This document shows, in pieces, positions 35,434 to 43,313 of a stretch of 64,000 bases of DNA. Positions within the stretch are counted from its first letter, which is position 1, and every line of letters begins with the position of its first letter. The notes beneath the pieces are model-generated. The model did no database searches and was not told where the DNA came from. It worked only from the letters and a program-made list of their open reading frames with translations. A program made the translations under genes and the position numbers. Origin of the DNA: Pseudomonas fontis. Lineage in GTDB: Bacteria; Pseudomonadota; Gammaproteobacteria; Pseudomonadales; Pseudomonadaceae. The stretch is from assembly GCF_028656955.1 (NCBI RefSeq), contig NZ_JAMDGY010000017.1, forward strand, positions 1-64,000, in the 5' to 3' direction.

Positions 35434-37239
35434 ATGCAACGCCTCATCTTGACCCTGCTCATCTGCCTGGGCTTTGCCCTGCCGGGCAGCGCCAATGCCT
35501 GGTGGAAGGACGACTGGCAGTACCGCAAGCAGATTTCCGTGGACACCACGCCGCAGGGCGCCGCACTCAATCAGGCTCTGGGCCGTACTGCCTTGCTGGT
35601 GCGTCTGCACACCGGCAACTTCACCTTCGACGGCGTCAACGAGTCCGGGGACGATATCCGTTTCGTCAGCAGCGATGACAAGACCGTATTCAACCACCAG
35701 ATCGAGAGCTTCGATCCGCTGATGGGCATGGCACTGATCTGGGTCGACGTACCGCAGGTCGAAGGTGGCCAGCGTCAGGACATGTGGATGTACTACGGCA
35801 ACCCGAAAGCGCAGCCGGCCAACGGCCAGCCGGTGTTTGACGCCGACTACACGGCGCTCTACCACTTCGATGGCTCCAGCCCGCGTGACAGCAGCCCTTA
35901 TGGCAATCAGGCGCTAGGCACTGCGGTCAGCGTGGAAGGGGTGATTGGTCGCGCCATCCAGTTCAGCGGCCAACCGCTGGTGTTGCCACCGAGCCCGTCG
36001 TTGCAACTGCCCGCCGGCGCTGCCTTTACCTTCAGTGCCTGGGTCCGCCAGGACCAGGCTGTTGGTGATCAGTTGTTGTTTGCTCGGCATGACGCCGGCA
36101 ACAGCCTGCTGCTTGGGGTAAGCCAGGGCATGCCGTTCATCGAGGTCAATGGCCAGCGCAGCGCGGCTGGCCAGGTACTCAGCCCGGGCCAGTGGCAGCA
36201 TGTCGCCCTGCTGGGCGAGGGCGGCAAGCTCAGCCTGCTGGTGGACGGCCGCGAAGTGACCAGCCTTGCCAGCAGCCTGCCGGCTTTCAACGCGGGCATC
36301 GCCATTGGCGGCGATCTGGCCCCGGCGCAAGGCCAGCCAGCCAGTGCCTTCGCCCCCTTCGTGGGCGCCATGGACGAGCTGCGCCTGTCGCGCATCGCCC
36401 GCAGCCTGCCGGTGCTGCAAGCCGACGCGCTGGCCCAGGGCGCCGAGTCGCGCCTGGTGGTCTACGGCGTGGACGAAGAACAGTCAGGTTTCGGTTTCGG
36501 TAGCCTGGGCTTCCTGCTCAATGCAGTGCCGGTGGATGCCTGGGTAATCATTGCCGTGCTGGTGCTGATGATGATCCAGTCGTGGATCATCATGCTGCGC
36601 AAGAACCGCACCCTGAACCGTGTCGTGGCGGCAAATGATCAGTTCCGCGAGCAGTTCGCCTTGGTGGGCACTCGCCTGGAGATGTTCGCCGACGATGCCG
36701 GCCTGGCGCAGCGCCTGGAGCATTCGTCGCTGTGGCGTCTGTACCAGGTCGCGGTGAAGGAAATCCGCACGCGTCGTGCCCAAGGCGCCGACACTTCAAG
36801 TGTCTCGGCCGCCACTATCGAAGCCATTCGCTGTTCCATGGACGGTGTGCGCACCCGCGAAAACCAGGCCCTGGGCGCGAAGCTGTCGAGCCTGTCCAAC
36901 GCCATCGCCGGCGGCCCTTACATCGGCCTGCTCGGTACGGTGCTGGGGATCATGGTGGTGTTCCTCGGCACGGCCATGGCCGGTGACGTCAACATCAACG
37001 CGATTGCCCCGGGCATGGCCGCCGCGCTGCTGGCCACCGCCATGGGCCTGTTCGTCGCGATCCCCGCGCTGTTTGGCTACAACCGCCTGATCACCCGCAA
37101 CAAGGAGGTCAGCGCGGACATGCGGGTGTTCGTCGACGAGTTCATCACGCGCCTGGCCGAACTGCATGGTGAAGGCCAGGCCGGTGAAGCGGGCCACCGC
37201 CGCGCCGGGCAGGCCGTCAACACATCCGTACCGGCCTGA
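35434..37239 (+). CDS. exbB: ExbB/TolQ proton channel fused to an N-terminal DUF2341-LamG-like domain (601 aa)
   Basis: The protein begins with a signal peptide (MQRLILTLLICLGFALPGSANAWW). A DUF2341-like segment follows (WQYRKQISVDT, ESGDDIRFVSSDDKT, MWMYYGNPKA), then a LamG/concanavalin-like fold at about 140-330 (TALYHFDGSSPRDSSPYGNQA, FTFSAWVRQD, GAMDELRLSRIARS). A membrane helix at about 365-388 leads to a complete MotA/TolQ/ExbB channel (GPYIGLLGTVLGIMVVFLG near 495, GMAAALLATAMGLFVAIP near 525). The lectin-like part should lie in the periplasm. The channel would use proton flow to drive the TonB encoded downstream. It is in line with exbD and tonB, with 10- and 8-base gaps. Confidence 0.92.
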   Translation: MQRLILTLLICLGFALPGSANAWWKDDWQYRKQISVDTTPQGAALNQALGRTALLVRLHTGNFTFDGVNESGDDIRFVSSDDKTVFNHQIESFDPLMGMALIWVDVPQVEGGQRQDMWMYYGNPKAQPANGQPVFDADYTALYHFDGSSPRDSSPYGNQALGTAVSVEGVIGRAIQFSGQPLVLPPSPSLQLPAGAAFTFSAWVRQDQAVGDQLLFARHDAGNSLLLGVSQGMPFIEVNGQRSAAGQVLSPGQWQHVALLGEGGKLSLLVDGREVTSLASSLPAFNAGIAIGGDLAPAQGQPASAFAPFVGAMDELRLSRIARSLPVLQADALAQGAESRLVVYGVDEEQSGFGFGSLGFLLNAVPVDAWVIIAVLVLMMIQSWIIMLRKNRTLNRVVAANDQFREQFALVGTRLEMFADDAGLAQRLEHSSLWRLYQVAVKEIRTRRAQGADTSSVSAATIEAIRCSMDGVRTRENQALGAKLSSLSNAIAGGPYIGLLGTVLGIMVVFLGTAMAGDVNINAIAPGMAAALLATAMGLFVAIPALFGYNRLITRNKEVSADMRVFVDEFITRLAELHGEGQAGEAGHRRAGQAVNTSVPA

Positions 37240-37249
37240 GGGGACTGCC

Positions 37250-37675
37250 ATGGCAACCGTGAATGCTTCCCACGACGATGACGATGACGCCGCCGTCGAC
37301 AGCATCAATATCACCCCGCTGGTGGATGTGTTGATGGTGGTGCTGGTGATGTTCATCCTCACCGCCACTGCCCAGGTCTCCGGCATCCAGATCCAGTTGC
37401 CCAAGGCCAGTGCCTCGGTGTCGCTGGCGCAACCCAAGACCAAGGCTATCTCGGTCAACGATGCCGGGCAGGTGTTCCTTGATGCCTACCCGGTGACCCT
37501 GCGCGAGCTGGAAGACCGCCTGCGCAGCGAGAAAGCGCGCAGCCCGGACTTCCCGATCATCGTGCGCGGCGACGCCGCCGTCCAGTACCAGAAAGTGGTC
37601 GAGGTACTTGACCTGCTGCGGCGGCTGGAGCTGGCCCAGGTCGGGCTGGTCACCGGCAAGCCGAACCAGGGTTGA
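37250..37675 (+). CDS. exbD: ExbD/TolR-family energy transducer subunit (141 aa)
   Basis: A short acidic cytoplasmic start (SHDDDDDAAVDSINITPLVD) leads into one transmembrane helix (VLMVVLVMFILTATAQ) with the conserved Asp of PLVDVLMV needed for proton flow. The periplasmic domain ends with DFPIIVRGDAAVQYQKVVEVLDLL, the usual ExbD/TolR fold. It works with the fused ExbB upstream. ATG 37250 is preceded by GAGGGGAC. Assignment is secure; the partner receptor is unknown. Confidence 0.95.
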   Translation: MATVNASHDDDDDAAVDSINITPLVDVLMVVLVMFILTATAQVSGIQIQLPKASASVSLAQPKTKAISVNDAGQVFLDAYPVTLRELEDRLRSEKARSPDFPIIVRGDAAVQYQKVVEVLDLLRRLELAQVGLVTGKPNQG

Positions 37676-37683
37676 GGACGCAC

Positions 37684-38352
37684 ATGGACCAGAAACTCAA
37701 CATCCGTCGCGTGATCACCTGGGCCGTCGTCGGCGTGATCGGCATTGGCGCTGCCTGGCTGCTCTGGCAATGGGCCAACGATATGAGCGGCGTACGTCGT
37801 GAGGCAGCGAAGATCCCCGCGATCATTCCCTTGCCGCCACCACCGCCGCCCCCGGAGCCACCCAAGGAACCTGAACCTCCCGTGCAGGAGAAAATCGTCG
37901 AGCCGCAGCCAGTACCAGAGGCCGAAGAGGTCAAGCCGGCCGAAGAAGCGCCACCCAGCCCGGCCGATGACCTGGCCAACCCGATGCAGATCGATGGCGA
38001 TGCGCAGTCCGCTGGCGATGCTTTCAACGTTGGCGCGGGCAAAGGTGGCGGCATGGCCGGCGGTGGTGGCGGGCTGGGCAGTGGCACCTATAGCCAGTTC
38101 CTCGCCTACGCCTTCCAGCGTTTGCTGCGCGACAACCCCGAGCTGCGCAACCTGGCCTTCAACCTTCAGGGTGATGTCTGGCTCAGCGCCGCGGGAGAGA
38201 TCACGCGGGTCGAGCTGGTCAAGTCCAGTGGCGACGTCGACATCGATGCCCAGGTGATCGCCGCCTTGCGCTCGGCACCCGCTTTGCAACAACGCCCACC
38301 GGCAAGCCTGACGCTGCCCGTGCGAGTCGCCCTGCAGGGGCGCCGGCCATGA
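37684..38352 (+). CDS. tonB: TonB-type energy transducer (222 aa)
   Basis: An N-terminal membrane anchor at about residues 10-30 (VITWAVVGVIGIGAAWLLWQ) is followed by a Pro/Glu-rich spacer (LPPPPPPPEPPKEPEPPV), a Gly-rich stretch (GAGKGGGMAGGGGGLGSG) and a C-terminal TonB-like domain (AFNLQGDVWLSAAGEITRVEL, then DAQVIAALRSAP). It links the ExbB-ExbD motor to an outer-membrane partner. No TonB-dependent receptor gene is in the island, so PdtB, the porin or the STN protein VreA are the candidate partners. Its stop lies 41 bases before the preferred start of the porin gene. Confidence 0.9.
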   Translation: MDQKLNIRRVITWAVVGVIGIGAAWLLWQWANDMSGVRREAAKIPAIIPLPPPPPPPEPPKEPEPPVQEKIVEPQPVPEAEEVKPAEEAPPSPADDLANPMQIDGDAQSAGDAFNVGAGKGGGMAGGGGGLGSGTYSQFLAYAFQRLLRDNPELRNLAFNLQGDVWLSAAGEITRVELVKSSGDVDIDAQVIAALRSAPALQQRPPASLTLPVRVALQGRRP

Positions 38353-38393
38353 ATGAACAGGATGCACGAATGACCAACAGGAGCGGTAAACCC

Positions 38394-40076
38394 ATGAAGT
38401 GCACAGTAAACCGACTGACCCTGGCAATCGGCCTGGTGGTCGCTGCGGCGGTCGGCCCGGCTATCGCGCAGACCCCGGCGCCGTCGCAGAACGCAACCAT
38501 CAACCTGATCCGCCTGCTGGTGCAGCAGGGCGTGCTCAAGCAGGATCAGGCCCAGGCGCTGATCGCCCAGGCCGAAAGTGAAGCACAGCAGGCCCGCGCC
38601 AGCGTCGCGGCGGTGCCGGCGGCCAATGGCGAGGTGCGCGTCCAATATGTGCCAGCCATCGTCCGAGAGCAGATCCGCGATGAGATCAAGGCGGAAGTCA
38701 TGGCCACGGCCAAGCAGGAAAACTGGGCTGCGCCCAACACCTTCCCGGACTGGGCTTCGCGCATTTCCTTTGACGGCGATGTGCGCCTGCGCAACGAGTC
38801 GCGCTACTACTCAGGCAGCAACAGCAACGAGATCGTCGACTTCGCCAAGTTGAACGACAAGGGCCCCTATGACGTCAACCCGAACAATGGGCGCAATCTG
38901 CCGCCATTGCTGAACACCCGCGAAGACCGCGAAAACATCCTGCGTCTGCGGGCGCGCTTCGGCCTGACCGCTGTGCTGGCGCCGACCTGGACCGCCGGCA
39001 TTCGCATTGGTACCGGCAGTGACAACAACCCGGTCTCCACTACCCAGACCCTGGGTGGAGGCTTTGACAAGAAAGACCTGTGGCTGGACCGCGGCTACCT
39101 CAGCTGGACCCCGTCCGAGCGCCTGACCCTGACCGGCGGGCGGATTGCCAACCCGTTCCTGTCCACCGACATCCTCTATTCCAACGACCTCAATTTCGAT
39201 GGCCTGGCCGCAATCCTCAAGCAGCCGCTGGACAACGGTGTCAGCCTGTTCGGCACGGTCGGCGCGTTCCCCGTGGAATACAGCTCCGACACCTCGAGCA
39301 GCAACGGCCTGGACAAGGAAGAAAGCGACAACAAATGGTTGTACGGTGCGCAGTTCGGGGCCGACTGGAAGATCAACCAGGGCAACTCGCTCAAAGGCGC
39401 GCTGGCCTACTACCGCTTTGACGATATTGCCGGTCAGCGCTCTTCACCGTGCCAGCCGTGGAACGGCGACCCCGCCTGCGACACCGATGGCAGCCGGCCG
39501 ACCTTCATGCAAAAGGGCAACACGCTCTTCCTGCTGCGCGACATCACGCCAAACCCGGCCAACCCGGCAGCCACGCCGCAGCCGCAGTTCGTCGGGCTGG
39601 CCTCGGAGTTCGACCTGCTCGACCTGAACCTGATCTGGGACGCCGAATTGCCGGGTGACTTCAAGGTGCGCAGCCAGGGCAACTACATCCGCAACCTGGC
39701 CTACGACGAAGGTGACATTCGCAAGCGCTCGGACGGCATGCTGGCGAACAACTTCGACGAAGCCGGCAATATCAAGAGCGGTGGCGATGCCTGGATGGTC
39801 CAGTTCACCCTGGGCAATGCACTGGAGCTGAAGAAGCAAGGGGACTGGAACCTGTTCGCCGGCTACAAGTACATCGAACCGGATGCCATGCCCGACGGCT
39901 TCAACGACTCCTCGTTCCACCTGGGCGGCACCAACGCCAAGGGCTACGTGCTCGGCGCCAACTATGGCATCGAGAAGAACATTATCGCCACGGCGCGCTG
40001 GTTGAGTTCGGAGGCCGTCTACGGGGCTCCGTTCGATATCGATGTGCTGCAACTTGAAGTCAACACGCGCTTCTAG
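38394..40076 (+). CDS. Putative outer-membrane porin (560 aa)
   Basis: The signal peptide is MKCTVNRLTLAIGLVVAAAVGPAIAQ. A short helical coiled segment (LIRLLVQQGVLKQDQAQALIAQAE) is followed by a barrel rich in alternating strands (RISFDGDVRLRNESRYYSG, LRARFGLTAVLAPTWTAGIRIG, LNLIWDAELPGDFKVRSQGNY) and a C-terminal aromatic LEVNTRF. This is the layout of the putative-porin (Porin_5) family. I chose ATG 38394, which has AGGAGCGG 9 bases upstream; ATG 38349 overlaps the tonB stop and ATG 38370 is also possible. A proline/Cys loop (SSPCQPWNGDPACDTDG) should be extracellular. The substrate is unknown. Confidence 0.85.
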   Translation: MKCTVNRLTLAIGLVVAAAVGPAIAQTPAPSQNATINLIRLLVQQGVLKQDQAQALIAQAESEAQQARASVAAVPAANGEVRVQYVPAIVREQIRDEIKAEVMATAKQENWAAPNTFPDWASRISFDGDVRLRNESRYYSGSNSNEIVDFAKLNDKGPYDVNPNNGRNLPPLLNTREDRENILRLRARFGLTAVLAPTWTAGIRIGTGSDNNPVSTTQTLGGGFDKKDLWLDRGYLSWTPSERLTLTGGRIANPFLSTDILYSNDLNFDGLAAILKQPLDNGVSLFGTVGAFPVEYSSDTSSSNGLDKEESDNKWLYGAQFGADWKINQGNSLKGALAYYRFDDIAGQRSSPCQPWNGDPACDTDGSRPTFMQKGNTLFLLRDITPNPANPAATPQPQFVGLASEFDLLDLNLIWDAELPGDFKVRSQGNYIRNLAYDEGDIRKRSDGMLANNFDEAGNIKSGGDAWMVQFTLGNALELKKQGDWNLFAGYKYIEPDAMPDGFNDSSFHLGGTNAKGYVLGANYGIEKNIIATARWLSSEAVYGAPFDIDVLQLEVNTRF

Positions 40077-40102
40077 CAGATGCGCTTACAGGGAGAAGGA
40101 GC

Positions 40103-40753
40103 ATGAACAAGCGAGCCTATCGGGCCTGTTGTTCGTACCTGCTGGTGGCGCTGGGCATCAGCCTGTCGTCGTTGGCCTCGGCCGAGGGCATGGAGGAGCG
40201 TCTGCGTGCCCAGCTGCGCAGTACCACCCAGCAATTGCAGGCCTTGCAGAGCGAGCAGGCGCAGGCGTCCGCCGCCCGCCTGAGCGCCGAGCAGCAACGT
40301 GACGCCGCCCAGGCCCAGATCAAGCAATTGAACGCTGAACTGGCCCGGGCCCGCGGGCAGGCGGAGCAGTTGCTTGGCCAGCAGCAGTCAATGCATAGCC
40401 AGGCCCAGGCACTGGTGGCCAGCAGCAACGAGCAACTGGGCAAGTACAAGCAGGCCTATGAGGAACTGCTCGGCCTGGCCCGCAGCAAAGAGGCCGAACG
40501 CGCCTCGCTGGCTTCGCGGCTCGGCGAGCGTGATACCCAGGTGCAACAGTGCAGCGCCAAGAATCAGCAGATGTATGGCGTGGCCAAGGACATTCTCGAT
40601 GCCTACGAGAAGGTCGATGTCGTCGACCTGATGAAAGTGCGTCAACCCTTTGCCAGTGGCGCCCGGGTCAAGTTCGAGGAAATGGCCCAGGCGTTTGGCG
40701 ACCAGTTGTACCAAACCCAGTTTGATACGGCGCAAAGCCGCATTGCGCAGTGA
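40103..40753 (+). CDS. Periplasmic coiled-coil protein of the Vre island (216 aa)
   Basis: A signal peptide (YLLVALGISLSSLASAEG) is followed by a long Gln/Ala-rich coiled coil at about residues 30-150 (QLQALQSEQAQASAARLSAEQQ, QLNAELARARGQAEQLLG) and a short C-terminal domain (KVDVVDLMKVRQPFASGARVKFEEMAQAFGDQLY). The same gene type follows the porin in the P. aeruginosa island. I know no enzymatic function. A scaffold or chaperone role for the TonB or TPS machinery is a guess from the neighbours. ATG 40103 follows GGGAGAAGG. Confidence 0.78.
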   Translation: MNKRAYRACCSYLLVALGISLSSLASAEGMEERLRAQLRSTTQQLQALQSEQAQASAARLSAEQQRDAAQAQIKQLNAELARARGQAEQLLGQQQSMHSQAQALVASSNEQLGKYKQAYEELLGLARSKEAERASLASRLGERDTQVQQCSAKNQQMYGVAKDILDAYEKVDVVDLMKVRQPFASGARVKFEEMAQAFGDQLYQTQFDTAQSRIAQ

Positions 40754-40782
40754 ATGTGTTCTTACTACAAGGAAGGTAATCA

Positions 40783-41259
40783 ATGACTGCAACCGCACTG
40801 ATCGAAACCGTAAGCGCCGACGCCCTGACCACCTTGTTGCAGGATGCCGGTTGCCGGGTCAACCGCAGCGAGCAGAATGCCGTGGTGCAGTTGCTCAGCG
40901 CCAGCCAGGGCGTTGGCTATGCCGTGCGCTTTGGCAACCAGGCGGCGCAAGAAGGAGAGTTCGTCGACTTCACTTTCAGTTGCGCCCTGCGCATCCAGGG
41001 TGAATTGCCGGCTGGGTTGAGCGAGCTGTGGAATATCTCGCGGCGCTTTGCTCGCCTGTCGGTACAGGGTGAGTTCCTGGTGATGGAGATGGATGTGCTG
41101 GTGGCTGGCGGAGTGAGCCAGCAGCACCTGCTGGGCAACCTGGTGCTGTGGGACCGTCTGCTGCAAGAGTTCATTGCCTATCTGCGCGACTACAGCCGCA
41201 ATGTGGCAGCGCCGCAGGCCTCAACCACTGTCGCTCCTGACCTGGAAAGCGCGTCGTGA
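40783..41259 (+). CDS. YbjN-domain protein, secretion-chaperone-like fold (158 aa)
   Basis: There is no signal peptide. The sequence (LTTLLQDAGCRVNRSEQNAVVQLLS, VDFTFSCALRIQGELPAG, WNISRRFARLSVQGEFLVMEMDVLVAGGVS) fits the YbjN family, which shares the fold of type III secretion chaperones. It is cytoplasmic by prediction. It lies between the coiled-coil protein and the parvulin, and its TGA overlaps the next gene's GTG. A chaperone function for an exported protein of the island is possible but only inferred. Confidence 0.75.
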   Translation: MTATALIETVSADALTTLLQDAGCRVNRSEQNAVVQLLSASQGVGYAVRFGNQAAQEGEFVDFTFSCALRIQGELPAGLSELWNISRRFARLSVQGEFLVMEMDVLVAGGVSQQHLLGNLVLWDRLLQEFIAYLRDYSRNVAAPQASTTVAPDLESAS

Positions 41260-42200
41260 CGCGTCGTACATTCTGGGCCGGCGCGGGTGCCCTGGCCGTC
41301 ATCGCGGTGGCTGTCGGCCTGGCAGTGCGTCCAGGTGCGCAACCGGTGGCTGCCAGCCGGCCGGTAACGCTGGCGGCTGATAGTGGGCCGGCGCTGGCCC
41401 GGCTGGGCGACCAGCAGGTTGGCGTCGATGAGTTGAAAACGCAGCTGGCGCAGTTGCCGCCGCCAGCCCGCGAGCAATTGCGCGCAAACCGTGAGGGACT
41501 GGAGGCGTGGATACGTTCGCGCCTGGCAGAAAAGGCCCTGTACCAGCAGGCCGAGGCGCAAGGCTGGCCACAGCGTCCAGACGTTCAAGCGCAAACCCGG
41601 GCTGCCACTGAGCAGATCGTGTTGCGTGACTACCTCGACTCGGTCAGCCAGGTGCCCGAGGATTACCCATCGCAGGATGAGCTCAAACGCGCCTATGAAG
41701 CCGGCAAGGCCAGCTTGCAGTTGCCGGCGCGCTATCGGCTGAGCCAGATCTTCCTGGCGGTTGCTGATGAGCAGAGCCTGGACACCGTGCGCAAGCAGGC
41801 CCAGGCCCTGGGCAAGCGTGCGCAGGCACCCGAGGCGGACTTTGCGGCCCTGGCGCGCGAGTTCTCCCAGGATCGCCAGGCTGACGACGTCGGCGGCGAC
41901 AGTGGCTTGCAGCCCTTGGCGCAATTGCTGCCGCAGGTACGCGAGGTGGTCGCCCGGCTCAAGGTGGGGGCGGTCAGCGAGCCTGTGCAGGGTCCGGCAG
42001 GCTTTCATATTGTCCGGTTGATCGAGCAACAGCCTGCCCGTGTGGCGACGCTGGAAGAAGTCCTGCCACGGCTGCGCGCCATGTTGCGTGCCCAGCGTCA
42101 GGAGCAGGTGGCCAAGGCCTATGTGGATGGCCTGTTCAATACCGCGACCTTGAGTATCGATGGGGCGGCGCTCAATCAAGTGATCGAAGCCAACCGCTAA
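41256..42200 (+). CDS. PpiC/parvulin-type peptidyl-prolyl isomerase, membrane-anchored (314 aa)
   Basis: One N-terminal hydrophobic anchor (FWAGAGALAVIAVAVGLAV) exports the protein to the periplasm. A SurA-like helical part follows (VDELKTQLAQLPPPAREQLRA). The parvulin domain lies at about residues 150-245 (RYRLSQIFLAV, FAALAREFSQD, VGGDSGLQPLAQLLPQVREV, PVQGPAGFHIVRLIE). It should help fold exported island proteins, with PdtB, the porin or PdtA as likely clients. The start is GTG 41256, overlapping the YbjN stop as GTGA. Confidence 0.92.
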   Translation: MTRRTFWAGAGALAVIAVAVGLAVRPGAQPVAASRPVTLAADSGPALARLGDQQVGVDELKTQLAQLPPPAREQLRANREGLEAWIRSRLAEKALYQQAEAQGWPQRPDVQAQTRAATEQIVLRDYLDSVSQVPEDYPSQDELKRAYEAGKASLQLPARYRLSQIFLAVADEQSLDTVRKQAQALGKRAQAPEADFAALAREFSQDRQADDVGGDSGLQPLAQLLPQVREVVARLKVGAVSEPVQGPAGFHIVRLIEQQPARVATLEEVLPRLRAMLRAQRQEQVAKAYVDGLFNTATLSIDGAALNQVIEANR

Positions 42201-42256
42201 GCGTTGGCAATCAGGGAAGATCGGGCCCGCGCTGTCGGGCCTGGCAGGAGGCGGGG

Positions 42257-43222
42257 ATGCCGATGTTCGAGATGGCGGGCCATGAGCCCGAGCGCGCGGG
42301 TGATGCTGAAAGGATGCTGGGGAATACCGCACTGGCCTGGGGGCAGGATGAGCAGACGCTCAGCTGTTTTCTGGTCAGCGCCCGTTGCGGTTGCTTCATG
42401 CAGGCCGCCCGCAGCCTGAATCTCAAAGCCACCGTGTTGCGCAAGAAGCTGGCACGGCTGGAGGCGCGGCTGGGCTATCCGTTGTTCGTGCACCGGGGCA
42501 ACGCCTTGGTGCTCAGCCGCCAGGGGCGACAGTTGCAGGCATTGTTGCAGTCGGGCCTGGCGAACCACACCGAGCAAACGCATGCAGCGGATGCCCCGGC
42601 GCGGGTGCGTCTGGCCGTGCCAGAGCCGATTGTGCAGGACATCCTGGGTCGTAACCTGGTGGCTTTCGTGCGGCAGAATGCGGGTATCCGCCTGGAAATC
42701 TGCGCACCGACAGATGACGAAGTGGATGTGCGCGTGTGGCTGACGGACGATCCGCTACAGCCAGCGCAGTCGTCTGCCTACACGCCCTCCGAGCGCCTGG
42801 CCGTACTTGAGTACCGGCCGCACATTGCCAAGCGTTACTGCCGGGAGGTCAACCGGCCAGTGAACCTGGATGACCTGCAGGACTACATGCTGGTGCAATG
42901 GCAAGGGGACCAGGACATCAAGGCACTGGCGCCCTGGCAGCAGTTGCTTGACGAGCGCGAGGCCGGGGTAACGACGGTGCCGGGGTACGAGCTGTATGGC
43001 CAGTTGATCCGTTGCAGTGCCTGCATAGGCTTGCTAGCGCACTATTCGGCGCAGTTGGACCGGGGTTTGTTGGCGCTGCCAGGCTTGTTCGCCGCCCCCA
43101 TGCAGCGGGGGTTGTGGCTGGCGGTGAATGAGCGCACGGCACAGGCGCCATTGGTTCAGGTGCTGGTAGCGATGATCCGCGCGTCGTTTTCAGAGCGTGA
43201 TGAGTGGTTCTGTTTACTATAG
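42257..43222 (+). CDS. LysR-family transcriptional regulator closing the Vre island (321 aa)
   Basis: The winged helix-turn-helix at about residues 30-90 (LSCFLVSARCGCFMQAARSLNLKATVLRKKLARLEARLGYPLF) is somewhat divergent from the LysR norm. The effector-binding domain runs from about 115 to 310 (RVRLAVPEPIVQDILGRNLVAFVRQ). The ATG at 42257 has a CAGGAGG site 6 bases upstream. A LysR gene stands at the same end of the P. aeruginosa cluster. Its ligand and targets are unknown. It converges on the RHS gene. Confidence 0.9.
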   Translation: MPMFEMAGHEPERAGDAERMLGNTALAWGQDEQTLSCFLVSARCGCFMQAARSLNLKATVLRKKLARLEARLGYPLFVHRGNALVLSRQGRQLQALLQSGLANHTEQTHAADAPARVRLAVPEPIVQDILGRNLVAFVRQNAGIRLEICAPTDDEVDVRVWLTDDPLQPAQSSAYTPSERLAVLEYRPHIAKRYCREVNRPVNLDDLQDYMLVQWQGDQDIKALAPWQQLLDEREAGVTTVPGYELYGQLIRCSACIGLLAHYSAQLDRGLLALPGLFAAPMQRGLWLAVNERTAQAPLVQVLVAMIRASFSERDEWFCLL

Positions 43223-43225
43223 GCA

Positions 43226-43306
43226 GCATTGCGGGACGAAACATCCCGCGATGCTATGTAGCCTGAAACAGAGGGTTATCGAATCCTCGGTAAGCCCCCG
43301 TTTCAG
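43226..43306. terminator. Convergent hairpins between the LysR gene and the RHS gene
   Basis: GCATTGCGGGA (43226-43236) pairs with TCCCGCGATGC (43244-43254) across a 7-base loop. A second pair, CTGAAAC (43263) and GTTTCAG (43300), frames the RHS side. Neither has a good T-run, so termination is plausible from position rather than certain. Confidence 0.45.
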
Positions 43307-43313
43307 CAAAGCA

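Noticed and set aside
38394..40076. Possible TonB-dependent receptor for the island's TonB
   Set aside because: The protein has no plug domain or TonB box and is only 560 residues; it fits a plain porin family.
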